From positions 248,001 to 312,000 of the forward strand of contig NZ_FNNE01000003.1 of assembly GCF_900106945.1 (NCBI RefSeq): DNA of 64,000 bases, read 5' to 3'. The position numbers and the translations under genes are program-made. Within the stretch, counting starts at the first letter, position 1; every line of letters begins with the position of its first letter. Below the pieces are notes generated by a model. That model had not been told where the DNA came from, made no database searches, and saw only the letters and a list, made by a program, of their open reading frames with translations. Below are positions 35,667 to 43,808 of this stretch, piece by piece. This stretch comes from Marinobacter mobilis. GTDB lineage: Bacteria > Pseudomonadota > Gammaproteobacteria > Pseudomonadales > Oleiphilaceae.

Positions 35667-35785
35667 AAAGCTCGGCATATCAAGCGGTAATGACATCGAT
35701 TGCGTTCCCGCCACCTAAGTCTTTGCAACCTCAGGGCCATATTCTGAAAGCGCTTATAAATCAGCTAGTAATTAATTATGTGTTT

Positions 35786-35821
35786 AAGAGCCTCAACTAA
35801 CCTTGAGGCTCTTTTGTTTTT
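35786..35821 (+). terminator. Rho-independent terminator downstream of the CoxE-like gene
   Basis: The 11-bp perfect arms AAGAGCCTCAA (35786-35796) and TTGAGGCTCTT (35803-35813) are followed by TTGTTTTT. This separates the MoxR/CoxE transcript from the TPR/ExbBD operon. Confidence 0.85.
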
Positions 35822-35962
35822 GCCTGTAAAGAATCCTGACGTCCGCCCCAGAGCGGGGCGGAGGTCAGTTTTCCATTTGGTGACCTGATACCGTTCTTGC
35901 TCCAGCGCCAGTGTTACTCTTTCTGTACTTTTGTTACGGAATATATCGGGGGCGACAGGGAC

Positions 35963-36511
35963 ATGTTGGGGAACGCTCATTCACCGCTTCGCACTACCTG
36001 GACACTGCTGGTGTTGGTGGTGTTTCTGCTGACCGGTCGCCATGGCCTTGCGGGTGATGCGCAGACTCCGGACGGCGCCCTGGAAATCGAACGCCTGAAG
36101 GGCGAGGTTGCGGCGCTGAGCCAGGAACTGATTGAGCTCCAGCAAGCGGCGTTTTACCCGGCCGACACCCGGTTTTTCCTCTTTCTCTCCCTGGCCAGTA
36201 ATGACGGGCTGACGCCCGAAAGCATAGAAATCGCAATTGATGGCCGTCCCGTCGTCAGTCACCTCTACAGTGAACGGGAAAAGCTGTCGCTGCAGCGGGG
36301 GGGCGCACAGGCGCTGTACACCGGAAACCTGAGCCTGGGCGAGCATCGTCTCGACATTACGCTGGCCGCACAGGCCCAGAACGACCGTTACGTTCGGCGC
36401 GAATCCTCCCTGACGTTCCGCAAGAGGGCGGGCGAGACCACGATTGAGCTCCAATTGGCCGCGTCTCCACCTGATTTCGAGCCTTCTATCACCCTCCAGG
36501 ATTGGCAATAA
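35963..36511 (+). CDS. Exported protein of unknown function, first gene of the TPR/ExbBD operon
   Basis: 182 residues from ATG 35963, with AGGGA just upstream; the longer frame lacks a signal peptide at its start. A signal peptide (TLLVLVVFLLTGRHGLA) is followed by a short coiled coil (LEIERLKGEVAALSQELIELQQA, about 45-65). A beta-rich domain follows, with an edge resembling Ig-like or PEGA folds (RFFLFLSLAS, IEIAIDGRPV, LGEHRLDITL). I do not recognise a family. The domain probably acts in the periplasm as part of the envelope complex encoded by the genes after it. Confidence 0.75.
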   Translation: MLGNAHSPLRTTWTLLVLVVFLLTGRHGLAGDAQTPDGALEIERLKGEVAALSQELIELQQAAFYPADTRFFLFLSLASNDGLTPESIEIAIDGRPVVSHLYSEREKLSLQRGGAQALYTGNLSLGEHRLDITLAAQAQNDRYVRRESSLTFRKRAGETTIELQLAASPPDFEPSITLQDWQ

Positions 36512-36525
36512 GGGCGGTGATTGGC

Positions 36526-38217
36526 ATGTTGGATTGGGGGCGATATCTGAGCAGGCAGGCCATTCGTACCTGTGCCGTTCTGCTTGTGGGCGGGGGGTTA
36601 TTGGTGTCCGTCAGCCAGGCGGCCCCTCGGGGTACAGCGTCTGCGGAGCACGAGCAGATTCGTATCAGGCTCGCCCAGTTCAGTGTGGCTGGCGGCCGGT
36701 TTGCCGAGGCACTGGCACGGGTGGAGGATCTGGATTCACCACTGGCACTCCTCCTGCGGGCTGAATCCCTAGTGGGTAGCGGCCGTTCAGACCAGGCCAT
36801 CCCCATTCTTCGCCAACTGACGGCTGGCGAGCGCTATCGGGGCCAGTCCTGGCTGATGCTTGCTGAAGCAGCAATGAACGGAGCAACCTCGGTGGAGGTG
36901 AATATCGAGCAGGCGCTGGACAACGCCGTTCGCTATGGCCACGGCGAGATTCGTGAGCGGGCACGGTTCCACCAGGCGGAGCTGTTGCGTGCGCAATCGA
37001 TGCCTGAGCGAGCCGGTCAGGTGTTGGCGACCATGGAGCCGGGCTACTGGGCGGCCGTTGGTTACCAGAATGTCGCCTCGGATTACGCCCGTATTGACCG
37101 TTCTCCGGCACGATCGTTAGTTGCTCTTCGCGTCGCTCTGGCGCTTGCCAGTGAAGATGCCCATGTTGCCAGGGGCGCGTCGCTGAAGTCTGAATTGCTC
37201 CTGCAGGCGGGTTATCTGGCCTTGCAGGCAGAAGACTTCTCCAAAGCTGAAGGCTTCCTGAAAGATATAGCTCTCGACAGTTACGTGACTCCCGAAGCGC
37301 TGTTTTTCCATGGTCAGGCGCTTGCGGGCCGACAGAATGTCCGTGAAGCGATGCAGTCCTGGCACCGGGCCAAAAAGTTTCCCCTGGCGTTTCCGGGTGC
37401 CGTGGAGGCCTGGCTCGGGATGGGGCAGGGTTACGACGAACTTGGGTATCTTGGTCAGGCAGGCGAAGCTTTCCTGGCTGCAAATGCGGCCTTTGACAGC
37501 GAGCAGGTTACCCTCAGGTCCCTGGCCGAAGAGGTTCGCCAGCGAGGTGCCTGGAGAGCCATGGTCGAAGCTTCCCGGGCCACCGATCTTGAATGGTTTT
37601 TGGCTGATAATCGTGCGTTGGCCCAACCCCGACAAGCGTACCTGTTGCGATTTGCGGAGAGCGCGGATGGGCAGTCTGCGATTGCGCGGGTCGCGACGTT
37701 GGCCGAGCTTTTCCGGCAACTGCAATCCCGGAAGAGTGATCTCGAGATTTTTCGGCAGGCCATTGCTTACCGACAGGCTTCCATACCCTCCGTGGGTGAA
37801 CTCGAAACCAGGCTGGGCCGGGTTGATGGTCGGATTGGCGAACTCGCTGACCGGCTCCGTCGCACCGCGGCCCATGCAGGTACAGGGCAGAGTGAGCAGG
37901 TGGATAGTCTCGTGCAAACCCTGATCGACCTCAGAACGGTTTATCACCGCCTCCCGGGAGATCGGCCTGCCGTTGCTCGCAGTCTGAACCAGCACCTGGA
38001 CCAACTGGCACTGCTCGAGCATCGTTTGGATGGCCTTGTTGAGCGCTTGGTCCGTGCCCGAGAAGAGGCAGAGGCGATGCTGGATAGACAGATGTTGAGC
38101 TTTCTCTCGAACGAGGAAGAACGGATCCGTTTTGCCCAGGACAGAGCCGAACAGCAGGTCGTCTATCTCTACGAACACCTGGCTCTGCGTAAGCTTGAGC
38201 AGGAGGCACAACCATGA
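36526..38217 (+). CDS. Exported TPR-repeat protein with C-terminal coiled coil
   Basis: 563 residues from ATG 36526; an in-frame TTG at 36502 is possible but unneeded. A signal peptide (CAVLLVGGGLLVSVSQA) is followed by helical TPR-like repeats (about 45-330; FAEALARVEDLDSPLALLLRAESLVGSG, LFFHGQALAGRQNVREAMQSW). A long coiled-coil-prone end (about 420-563) is rich in Leu, Glu and Arg (LETRLGRVDGRIGELADRL). It overlaps the next gene by four bases (ATGA). It is probably a periplasmic scaffold of the proton-driven complex. Confidence 0.82.
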   Translation: MLDWGRYLSRQAIRTCAVLLVGGGLLVSVSQAAPRGTASAEHEQIRIRLAQFSVAGGRFAEALARVEDLDSPLALLLRAESLVGSGRSDQAIPILRQLTAGERYRGQSWLMLAEAAMNGATSVEVNIEQALDNAVRYGHGEIRERARFHQAELLRAQSMPERAGQVLATMEPGYWAAVGYQNVASDYARIDRSPARSLVALRVALALASEDAHVARGASLKSELLLQAGYLALQAEDFSKAEGFLKDIALDSYVTPEALFFHGQALAGRQNVREAMQSWHRAKKFPLAFPGAVEAWLGMGQGYDELGYLGQAGEAFLAANAAFDSEQVTLRSLAEEVRQRGAWRAMVEASRATDLEWFLADNRALAQPRQAYLLRFAESADGQSAIARVATLAELFRQLQSRKSDLEIFRQAIAYRQASIPSVGELETRLGRVDGRIGELADRLRRTAAHAGTGQSEQVDSLVQTLIDLRTVYHRLPGDRPAVARSLNQHLDQLALLEHRLDGLVERLVRAREEAEAMLDRQMLSFLSNEEERIRFAQDRAEQQVVYLYEHLALRKLEQEAQP

Positions 38218-41090
38218 TCCGGGCGGGGCGGGGGTGCGGCAAGGGTGTTTGGCGCCTGGTACTGACGGTCAGCGTGTTGCTGGTATCTCCGGTAATGCAG
38301 GCTCAGGAGGCGTTTCAGGTCACCCTAAATCAGGATGGCGAGACCATTGCTGACATGCGCCCGGTGTACCTGCAATTCCGGGCGCAGGCGTTACCCGATA
38401 TCTCACCTCGGGAAGTCGCCCGGCGTTACCAGCGCCTCTTTGAGCAATCCGATGAGCCTGAGGTTCGTATCGACGCGTTGAACCGGCTCTCGAACCTGCA
38501 GTCTCTCGCCGAGGAAGACCTCCATTTCTCACCGGATCAGGAGCAGGCGGTCTACCACGAAGCGCTCGGCAGCTATGACGAAATCCTCGCTCGCGGCGCG
38601 TTTCAGGGGCGTCTTGACGAGCTGCTTTACCAGATGGCCAAGGCTCATGCGTTCGTGGGACAGGGGCAGCAGTCCACAGCCCGCCTGAAGCAATTGATAG
38701 GGCTATATCCGGATTCCCCGCTGATTCCCGAGGCCCGTTTCCGCGTTGCGGAAGCCGCTTTTACCGCGGGACAATTCCACGAGGCCGAGGTGCTGTATCG
38801 TGAAGTCCTGAACGAAGCCGTTGTTTCGGCACCCCGTGCTGAACAGACCCTTAATGACAAGGCCCGCTACATGCTGGGGTGGGCACAGTATAAACAGGGG
38901 GCCTATCGCCGCGCCGGCGAGAGCTTCCTGTCGGTACTGGATCGTCAGGCACAACAGACCCTGGGCTTTACGGCCATTCCGGCCACGTCCCTTGAAATGA
39001 TTGACGATACCTTCCGGATCATTGCCATCATGGCGGCGAAGGGAGGTGGGATCCGGATCGTCGATGAATGGCTGGCAGAAGGGGGTGGACGAAGCTATGT
39101 GGACCTTCTCTACGATCGGCTTGCTGATTACTACGCAAGCACTGGACATTACCTTGATGCGGTCGCGGTAGCCGGTGGATTTATTGAACGATATCCCAGC
39201 CACCCCGGCGTGCCTTCATTTCTCGCCCAGATTGTCGACGTGCACTTGCTGGCGGGCGATGAATTGCGGGCCTTGCAGGCAAGAGAGCACTATGTAACCG
39301 CCTATGGGGCTGATCATCTCTACCAGAGGTTGTCTGAGTCTGATCAGCAGCGTTGGCAGGGATTCAGCCGCATGGTCGCTGATCACTACTATAGCGATGC
39401 AAGCCGACAGAGCCAGGCCAGCGGGCGTCAGACTGCACCTCAGGTACAACGAGACTATCGCAAAGCGGCGGGCTACTACGCGGCACTTGCCGAGCGGATC
39501 GATGCGCCAGGCGAAGTTCTTAGGCTTGCGGGCGATGCGGCGTTGCAAGGCGATGATCGTCCCTCGGCCAACGCCTATTACCAACGTGCAGCTTACCAGT
39601 CCGGGCCCTATCAGGCGGCTGCGGATGCTGGCTGGGCGTCATTAACTCTTCAGCGCGAGGGACTGGAAAGCAAAAATGAGGACCGGACTGTCGGGGCCGG
39701 AGGTCGTCTGTTTATTACCGACTTGTCAGGGTATGCCGATAGCACTGAAAAATTTGCAGCCGCTTTTCCGCAAGACGAGCGTCTGGCCAAATTGCACGCC
39801 GATGTTGCCAACCGGCTGTTCCAGGCCGGGGACTACGGCGAGGCTGACCGGTTCGCTCAGGCGGCGATTGCCCTTGGGCAGGCCGACGTCACTACCCGAT
39901 ACGGTAGTTGGCTGGTTTCGGCTGACGCCCAGTTGGCGTTGCGCCATTATTCAGCCGCGGAGAATGGCTGGCGCCAGGCCCTGACATTGGCCGGGCAGGT
40001 CGTGCCTGCGGTTGCTCCCGAAGAACAGCAACGTCTGGTACGGCAACTGGCCGTAAGCATCTACCGGCAGGGCGAAGCGGCGGAGTCTGCTGGTGCTATT
40101 GATCAGGCGATAGCCCATTATCAGCGGATAGAGTCGGTGGCTCCGGGATCAGACATCGCGATCAAAGGGCGTTTTGATGCGGCCAATACTCTGTTGCAGA
40201 GCCAGCGCTGGCAGAGTGCGATCAATGAACTTCACCGTTTCCGCAACGATTATCCAAACAATACGTTAACGGCCCAGGTCAGCGAAAAGCTGGTCTATGC
40301 CTATCAGTCATCGGGGCAGCCTGTTCGGGCTGCAGACGAACTGGTGGGCCGTGCGTCCCTGAACAATCACGTGCGATTACGGGCGGCTGAGCTCTACCAT
40401 GCCGGTGGCGCTATTGCCCGGCGTAATACTCTTTACCACGCCGTCCTATCAACCTCAGGTCAGGCGTCCACAGCTGCAGACCATATTCAGCAACAACGTA
40501 TTCGCCATCGTTTACTCCAAAGCGAGGAGGCGAGCGAAACGCTGCGGGCGGATCTGGTGTTGCGCGAGCTCGGCAGTGACTGGCACAGCGCCGAAACACT
40601 GGCCTGGGCGGCGGAATCGGCAATGAGTCTGGGCATTGGTGAGGCCGAAAGATTTGAAGCGATCCGGCTAACCCATCCCCTCGCGCGAAGCTTGGCCGAG
40701 AAGCAGCACGCCATGGACGCTGCCAAACAATATTTCAATCAAGTGGCGGAACTTACGGATGGTGAGCTTTACTCAGAATCCCTTTTTCGCCGGGCAGAAC
40801 TCTATCGGGTCATGGCGGCTGACCTGATGGCCTCCAGTCGCCCCGATGGGCTCAGTGACCTTGAGGCCATGCAATACGACATGCTCCTTGAGGAACAGGC
40901 GTTTCCGTTTGAGGAGCTGGCCATCGAGCTGCATGAACAAAACCACCGGCAGCTTGAGAGGCAATACTTTGATCGCTGGGTTCAGCGCAGTCTCGATACC
41001 CTCGCAGACCTGCACCCCGGGCGATACGCCCGTGATCTTCAGTGGATGAGCTGGGGCCCTGATGATGGGAAGGGAGAAGATGATGCCTGA
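38214..41090 (+). CDS. Large exported TPR-repeat protein
   Basis: 958 residues. A signal peptide (LVLTVSVLLVSPVMQAQ) is followed by TPR/Sel1-like helical repeats through the whole chain (YDEILARGAFQGRLDELLYQMAKAHAFVG, GQFHEAEVLYREVL, AGDYGEADRFAQAAIALG, SAINELHRFRNDYPNN). Length and composition recall the large TPR subunits of Myxococcus-type gliding (Glt) complexes, but I cannot test homology. The start ATG overlaps the stop of the previous gene. It is the largest gene of the operon and probably its periplasmic or outer-membrane core. Confidence 0.82.
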   Translation: MIRAGRGCGKGVWRLVLTVSVLLVSPVMQAQEAFQVTLNQDGETIADMRPVYLQFRAQALPDISPREVARRYQRLFEQSDEPEVRIDALNRLSNLQSLAEEDLHFSPDQEQAVYHEALGSYDEILARGAFQGRLDELLYQMAKAHAFVGQGQQSTARLKQLIGLYPDSPLIPEARFRVAEAAFTAGQFHEAEVLYREVLNEAVVSAPRAEQTLNDKARYMLGWAQYKQGAYRRAGESFLSVLDRQAQQTLGFTAIPATSLEMIDDTFRIIAIMAAKGGGIRIVDEWLAEGGGRSYVDLLYDRLADYYASTGHYLDAVAVAGGFIERYPSHPGVPSFLAQIVDVHLLAGDELRALQAREHYVTAYGADHLYQRLSESDQQRWQGFSRMVADHYYSDASRQSQASGRQTAPQVQRDYRKAAGYYAALAERIDAPGEVLRLAGDAALQGDDRPSANAYYQRAAYQSGPYQAAADAGWASLTLQREGLESKNEDRTVGAGGRLFITDLSGYADSTEKFAAAFPQDERLAKLHADVANRLFQAGDYGEADRFAQAAIALGQADVTTRYGSWLVSADAQLALRHYSAAENGWRQALTLAGQVVPAVAPEEQQRLVRQLAVSIYRQGEAAESAGAIDQAIAHYQRIESVAPGSDIAIKGRFDAANTLLQSQRWQSAINELHRFRNDYPNNTLTAQVSEKLVYAYQSSGQPVRAADELVGRASLNNHVRLRAAELYHAGGAIARRNTLYHAVLSTSGQASTAADHIQQQRIRHRLLQSEEASETLRADLVLRELGSDWHSAETLAWAAESAMSLGIGEAERFEAIRLTHPLARSLAEKQHAMDAAKQYFNQVAELTDGELYSESLFRRAELYRVMAADLMASSRPDGLSDLEAMQYDMLLEEQAFPFEELAIELHEQNHRQLERQYFDRWVQRSLDTLADLHPGRYARDLQWMSWGPDDGKGEDDA

Positions 41091-41739
41091 ATTCCGACCA
41101 TCCTTACTGTCCGCTTCGGTGCGATTGCTATGGCTTTTTTCCGCGGTGGTGATGTTGTTGAGCGGGTGTGCCAGCCAGGTCACCGGTACAGGAGGTCAGG
41201 CGACCACCGGGATAGGACCTGAAACTGATGACATGGCGCCGCAAGTTGTGACGCCGGTTCCGCCCCTGACTCCGGAGCAGCAGCAAATGCTTTCCCTGGC
41301 CGAAGCGGCCGCTGAGCGTCAGGAATGGGCGATGGCAGCGGATACGCTGAATACATTACTGCAACTGCGCCCGGATCATCCCCGGGCACTGGCCCGCCTT
41401 GCCTGGGTCAGGCAACAGCAGGGCGACATACGGGAAGCGGAGGCCTTATACCGTCAGGCCTTGATGCAGGATCCAGCGGATGCCCTGACGGTGAATAATC
41501 TTGCGTTGTTGGTTCAGGCAGATGGGTATTTTCAGCAGGCCCAGGCGCTGTTGACCAAGGGGCTTGAATACACCCCGGATGCGCCCGCGCTGCATTTTAA
41601 TTTGGCGGTAGTGTCCGAACTCTACCTACTGGATCTGCAAACAGCCCTGGCTCATTACCGTCGATATCAGCAGTTGGCGGAAGGGGACAATCCCCAGGTC
41701 GCTGGATGGATTGCTGATCTTGAGCGGCGACTAAGGTGA
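41083..41739 (+). CDS. TPR lipoprotein
   Basis: About 219 residues from ATG 41083, chosen because AGGGAG lies 6 nt upstream. The lipobox LLSGC near residue 27 predicts lipidation. Three to four canonical TPRs follow (WAMAADTLNTLLQLRPDHPRALARLAWV, GDIREAEALYRQALMQDPADALTVNNLALL). In Myxococcus the gliding machine also contains a small outer-membrane TPR lipoprotein, GltE; equivalence is an inference from layout. It overlaps the previous gene by 8 bp. Confidence 0.85.
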   Translation: MPEFRPSLLSASVRLLWLFSAVVMLLSGCASQVTGTGGQATTGIGPETDDMAPQVVTPVPPLTPEQQQMLSLAEAAAERQEWAMAADTLNTLLQLRPDHPRALARLAWVRQQQGDIREAEALYRQALMQDPADALTVNNLALLVQADGYFQQAQALLTKGLEYTPDAPALHFNLAVVSELYLLDLQTALAHYRRYQQLAEGDNPQVAGWIADLERRLR

Positions 41740-41765
41740 CTGAGGTGGATCATGAGGAACGGACG

Positions 41766-42116
41766 ATGAGGCCCGCAAACCTGAAGCGACAGGGAGGGTG
41801 GCTGTTCGTGTTGGGCGTGCTTGTCGCGAGTTACGGTGTTGCGGCGTCAGCCGACGCTACCGGTCCGGTACCCGGCGTTGAATCGCTGACAGCGCTGACG
41901 GTGGAGGGGCTGTCGTCCGAGCCCGGGGATGATGATCCCCGAATTCTCTACATACTGCCGTGGCAGCCGCCATCCATTCCCCGTCGGCTTCACTCTCACG
42001 TCGACAATGAGCGCCCGGATCTGGTGGCACCGATTGACCCGCTGGTGCTTGAGCGCCACCGGAATTTCCGAAAGACCCTGAATCCGGATCTGGATTCGCC
42101 CTTCACCCTGAACTGA
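41766..42116 (+). CDS. Small exported protein of unknown function
   Basis: 116 residues from ATG 41766, with GAGGAA 7 nt upstream; a GTG at 41736 overlapping the previous stop is the alternative. A signal peptide (WLFVLGVLVASYGVAASA) is followed by about 90 residues with few hydrophobics and many prolines (YILPWQPPSIPRRL). No family was recognised. It is inside the operon, so it probably contacts the ExbB/ExbD or TPR parts in the periplasm. Confidence 0.7.
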   Translation: MRPANLKRQGGWLFVLGVLVASYGVAASADATGPVPGVESLTALTVEGLSSEPGDDDPRILYILPWQPPSIPRRLHSHVDNERPDLVAPIDPLVLERHRNFRKTLNPDLDSPFTLN

Positions 42117-42133
42117 AAGATTGGAGTTTGAGC

Positions 42134-42778
42134 ATGTTGGAGACAGTTGTACGTTTTTTCCAGGAAGGCGGGCCGTTTATGTATCCGATTGCGTTGGTGC
42201 TTTTATTGGGCCTGGCCATCGCCATAGAGCGTTTTATTTACTTGAGTGGGGTCCGTCGCCGTAACCGTGTCGCCTTTGAAAAAGGCATCTTGCCAGCGCT
42301 GCAGAAAAAGGATTATCAGCGCGCCATGAAGGCTGCCAACGCTTCCGACAGCGCCATTGCGTCAATTATGGGCGCTGGCATTGGCCGTTTGCTGAATAAC
42401 CGTCGCCGGGAAGACATCGAATATGCGATGGAAGAGGGATTGATGGAAGTGCTTCCCCGTCTGGAAAAGCGAACCCAATACCTGGCCACCCTGGCTAACG
42501 TTTCTACGTTACTGGGGCTGCTGGGAACGATCATCGGACTTATCGCAGCGTTTACAGCGGTGGCAAACGCGGACCCGTCCCAGAAAGCAACCCTGCTGTC
42601 AGAAAGTATTTCCGTTGCCATGAACACGACGGCGTTCGGCCTGATGTCGGCCATACCGCTGCTGATGTTCCATGCCCTTTTGCAAACTCGCACCAACGAT
42701 ATCGTTGACAGCTTTGAGATGGCAGGGGTGAAGCTGCTTAACATTATTTCGGACCAGAATCCGCAACAGGCAGCCTGA
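42134..42778 (+). CDS. MotA/TolQ/ExbB proton-channel protein
   Basis: 214 residues from ATG 42134, with GGAG 7 nt upstream. Three membrane helices are seen: about 15-36 (MYPIALVLLLGLAIAIERFIYL), 117-143 (LANVSTLLGLLGTIIGLIAAF) and 160-182 (ISVAMNTTAFGLMSAIPLLMF). The LLGLLGT and NTTAFGL segments are family signatures, with the polar Thr residues that line the proton path. It should form a pentamer around an ExbD pair in the inner membrane. It precedes the two ExbD genes and the TonB-like gene, giving a complete energy module. Confidence 0.93.
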   Translation: MLETVVRFFQEGGPFMYPIALVLLLGLAIAIERFIYLSGVRRRNRVAFEKGILPALQKKDYQRAMKAANASDSAIASIMGAGIGRLLNNRRREDIEYAMEEGLMEVLPRLEKRTQYLATLANVSTLLGLLGTIIGLIAAFTAVANADPSQKATLLSESISVAMNTTAFGLMSAIPLLMFHALLQTRTNDIVDSFEMAGVKLLNIISDQNPQQAA

Positions 42779-42792
42779 CACGGAAGCTGATC

Positions 42793-43314
42793 ATGAGAAG
42801 GAGACACCGCAAACTTATCCAAACGCCAGAACTGGATATCACCGCGTTCATGAACCTGATGATCGTGCTGGTCCCGGTGCTTCTGCTGGGCATGGTGTTT
42901 AGCCAGGTGCGCACGATTGAACTCGATTTCCCCGGAATGGCAGCGGGCGAGGCGCCACTGGCTGAAGACTTCAGGCTTTCGGTCTTGCTAATTGCCGGTG
43001 GCCTGGAAGTGTCTGACAGCGATCGTGGACTGATTAGCGCGCTGCCGGTGGCCCAGGGGCAGTATGATTTTGACGGGTTGAGGGAGTTGTTGGTGCGCAT
43101 CAAGCATTCGGTGCCGGAGAAAACCGATGTGGTTCTTGAGGTGGCGCCAGGCATTGATTACCAGACCCTGGTGACCACAATGGACACCTTGCGGTCCTAT
43201 AAAACGGTGGTCGCGGCAAGCGTGGTTAATGCGGAGCTCTTCCCGGACGTGTCGTTGGCAGACGCGGCAGAAGACCGGGTTCTCGCCGTTGTCACGACAG
43301 GAGGCGCGCGATGA
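42793..43314 (+). CDS. TolR/ExbD-like protein with Asn in place of the proton-binding Asp
   Basis: 173 residues: a short basic N-terminus, one membrane helix (about 19-37) and a periplasmic domain. In ExbD the signature before and in the helix is T-P-F-I-D-V-M-L; here it reads TAFMNLMIV, so the essential Asp is Asn21. The codon is AAC at 42853-42855. The rest of the fold looks intact (IELDFPG, VVLEVAPGIDYQTLVTTMDTL). It may be a non-protonatable partner of the second ExbD. The next gene's start overlaps its stop (ATGA). Confidence 0.88.
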   Translation: MRRRHRKLIQTPELDITAFMNLMIVLVPVLLLGMVFSQVRTIELDFPGMAAGEAPLAEDFRLSVLLIAGGLEVSDSDRGLISALPVAQGQYDFDGLRELLVRIKHSVPEKTDVVLEVAPGIDYQTLVTTMDTLRSYKTVVAASVVNAELFPDVSLADAAEDRVLAVVTTGGAR

Positions 43315-43808
43315 AGTCATCACGTCGTGCCAAGCGGATGCAGCGGCACTATCGTCGTATGCATCGTCCAGGTGGGCTGAACCTGGTGTCGCTGATGGAC
43401 ATATTCACCATTCTGGTTTTCTTTCTGATGGTCAACTCCTCTGACGTCAAGGTACTCCGGACCAACAGTGACGTACCCTTGCCAAGCTCCAGTGCTGAAC
43501 ATCAGGCTCGGGACACACTGACGGTTGTCGTGACAGGTCAGGCCATCCTGGTGAACGGACGTGAAGTCGCCCGTTTGCCCGTCACTGATGTTGATACAGC
43601 GACAATCAAGGGGCTTGCAGAGGAGTTGAGTTATCTCCGTGATCGCCATCAGTCGATCCCGCAAGCGGGGCTGGAAGTAACCATTCTTGCTGGCAAAGAT
43701 ACCGAATACCGGTTGCTCCGCCGAATTATGCAGACCTGTGTCGATCAGGAGTTCCGCCAGGTGAGGCTGGCGGTGGAAAGCCAACAGCGGGATGTCGACC
43801 ATGGCTAA
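43311..43808 (+). CDS. TolR/ExbD-like protein with intact Asp
   Basis: 165 residues. A basic N-terminus (KRMQRHYRRMHR) precedes one membrane helix whose start reads LVSLMDIFTILVFFLMV. Asp30 aligns with the proton-carrying Asp of ExbD and TolR. The periplasmic domain follows (LTVVVTGQAILVNGREV, VTILAGKDTEYRLLRRIMQTC). Together with the Asn version upstream it may form a heterodimer inside the ExbB-type pentamer. Confidence 0.9.
   Translation: MKSSRRAKRMQRHYRRMHRPGGLNLVSLMDIFTILVFFLMVNSSDVKVLRTNSDVPLPSSSAEHQARDTLTVVVTGQAILVNGREVARLPVTDVDTATIKGLAEELSYLRDRHQSIPQAGLEVTILAGKDTEYRLLRRIMQTCVDQEFRQVRLAVESQQRDVDHG

Larger units (their letters stand above)
35630..35962. other. 333-bp intergenic region with two opposing terminators
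   Basis: No supported protein gene is seen. A minus-strand terminator lies at 35635-35666 and a plus-strand terminator at 35786-35821. The plus-strand hairpin can end the CoxE transcript after a roughly 190-nt untranslated tail. The minus-strand one has no annotated gene feeding it, so a small antisense or intergenic RNA is possible. The TPR operon promoter must lie between 35822 and 35962, but I found no convincing -35/-10 pair. Confidence 0.5.

Noticed and set aside
34124-35740. Long open frame (538 codons) on the minus strand
   Set aside because: It is antisense to the MoxR and CoxE-like genes, which both have intact family motifs. The frame has no recognisable domain and starts in the intergenic region; it is a codon-bias shadow.
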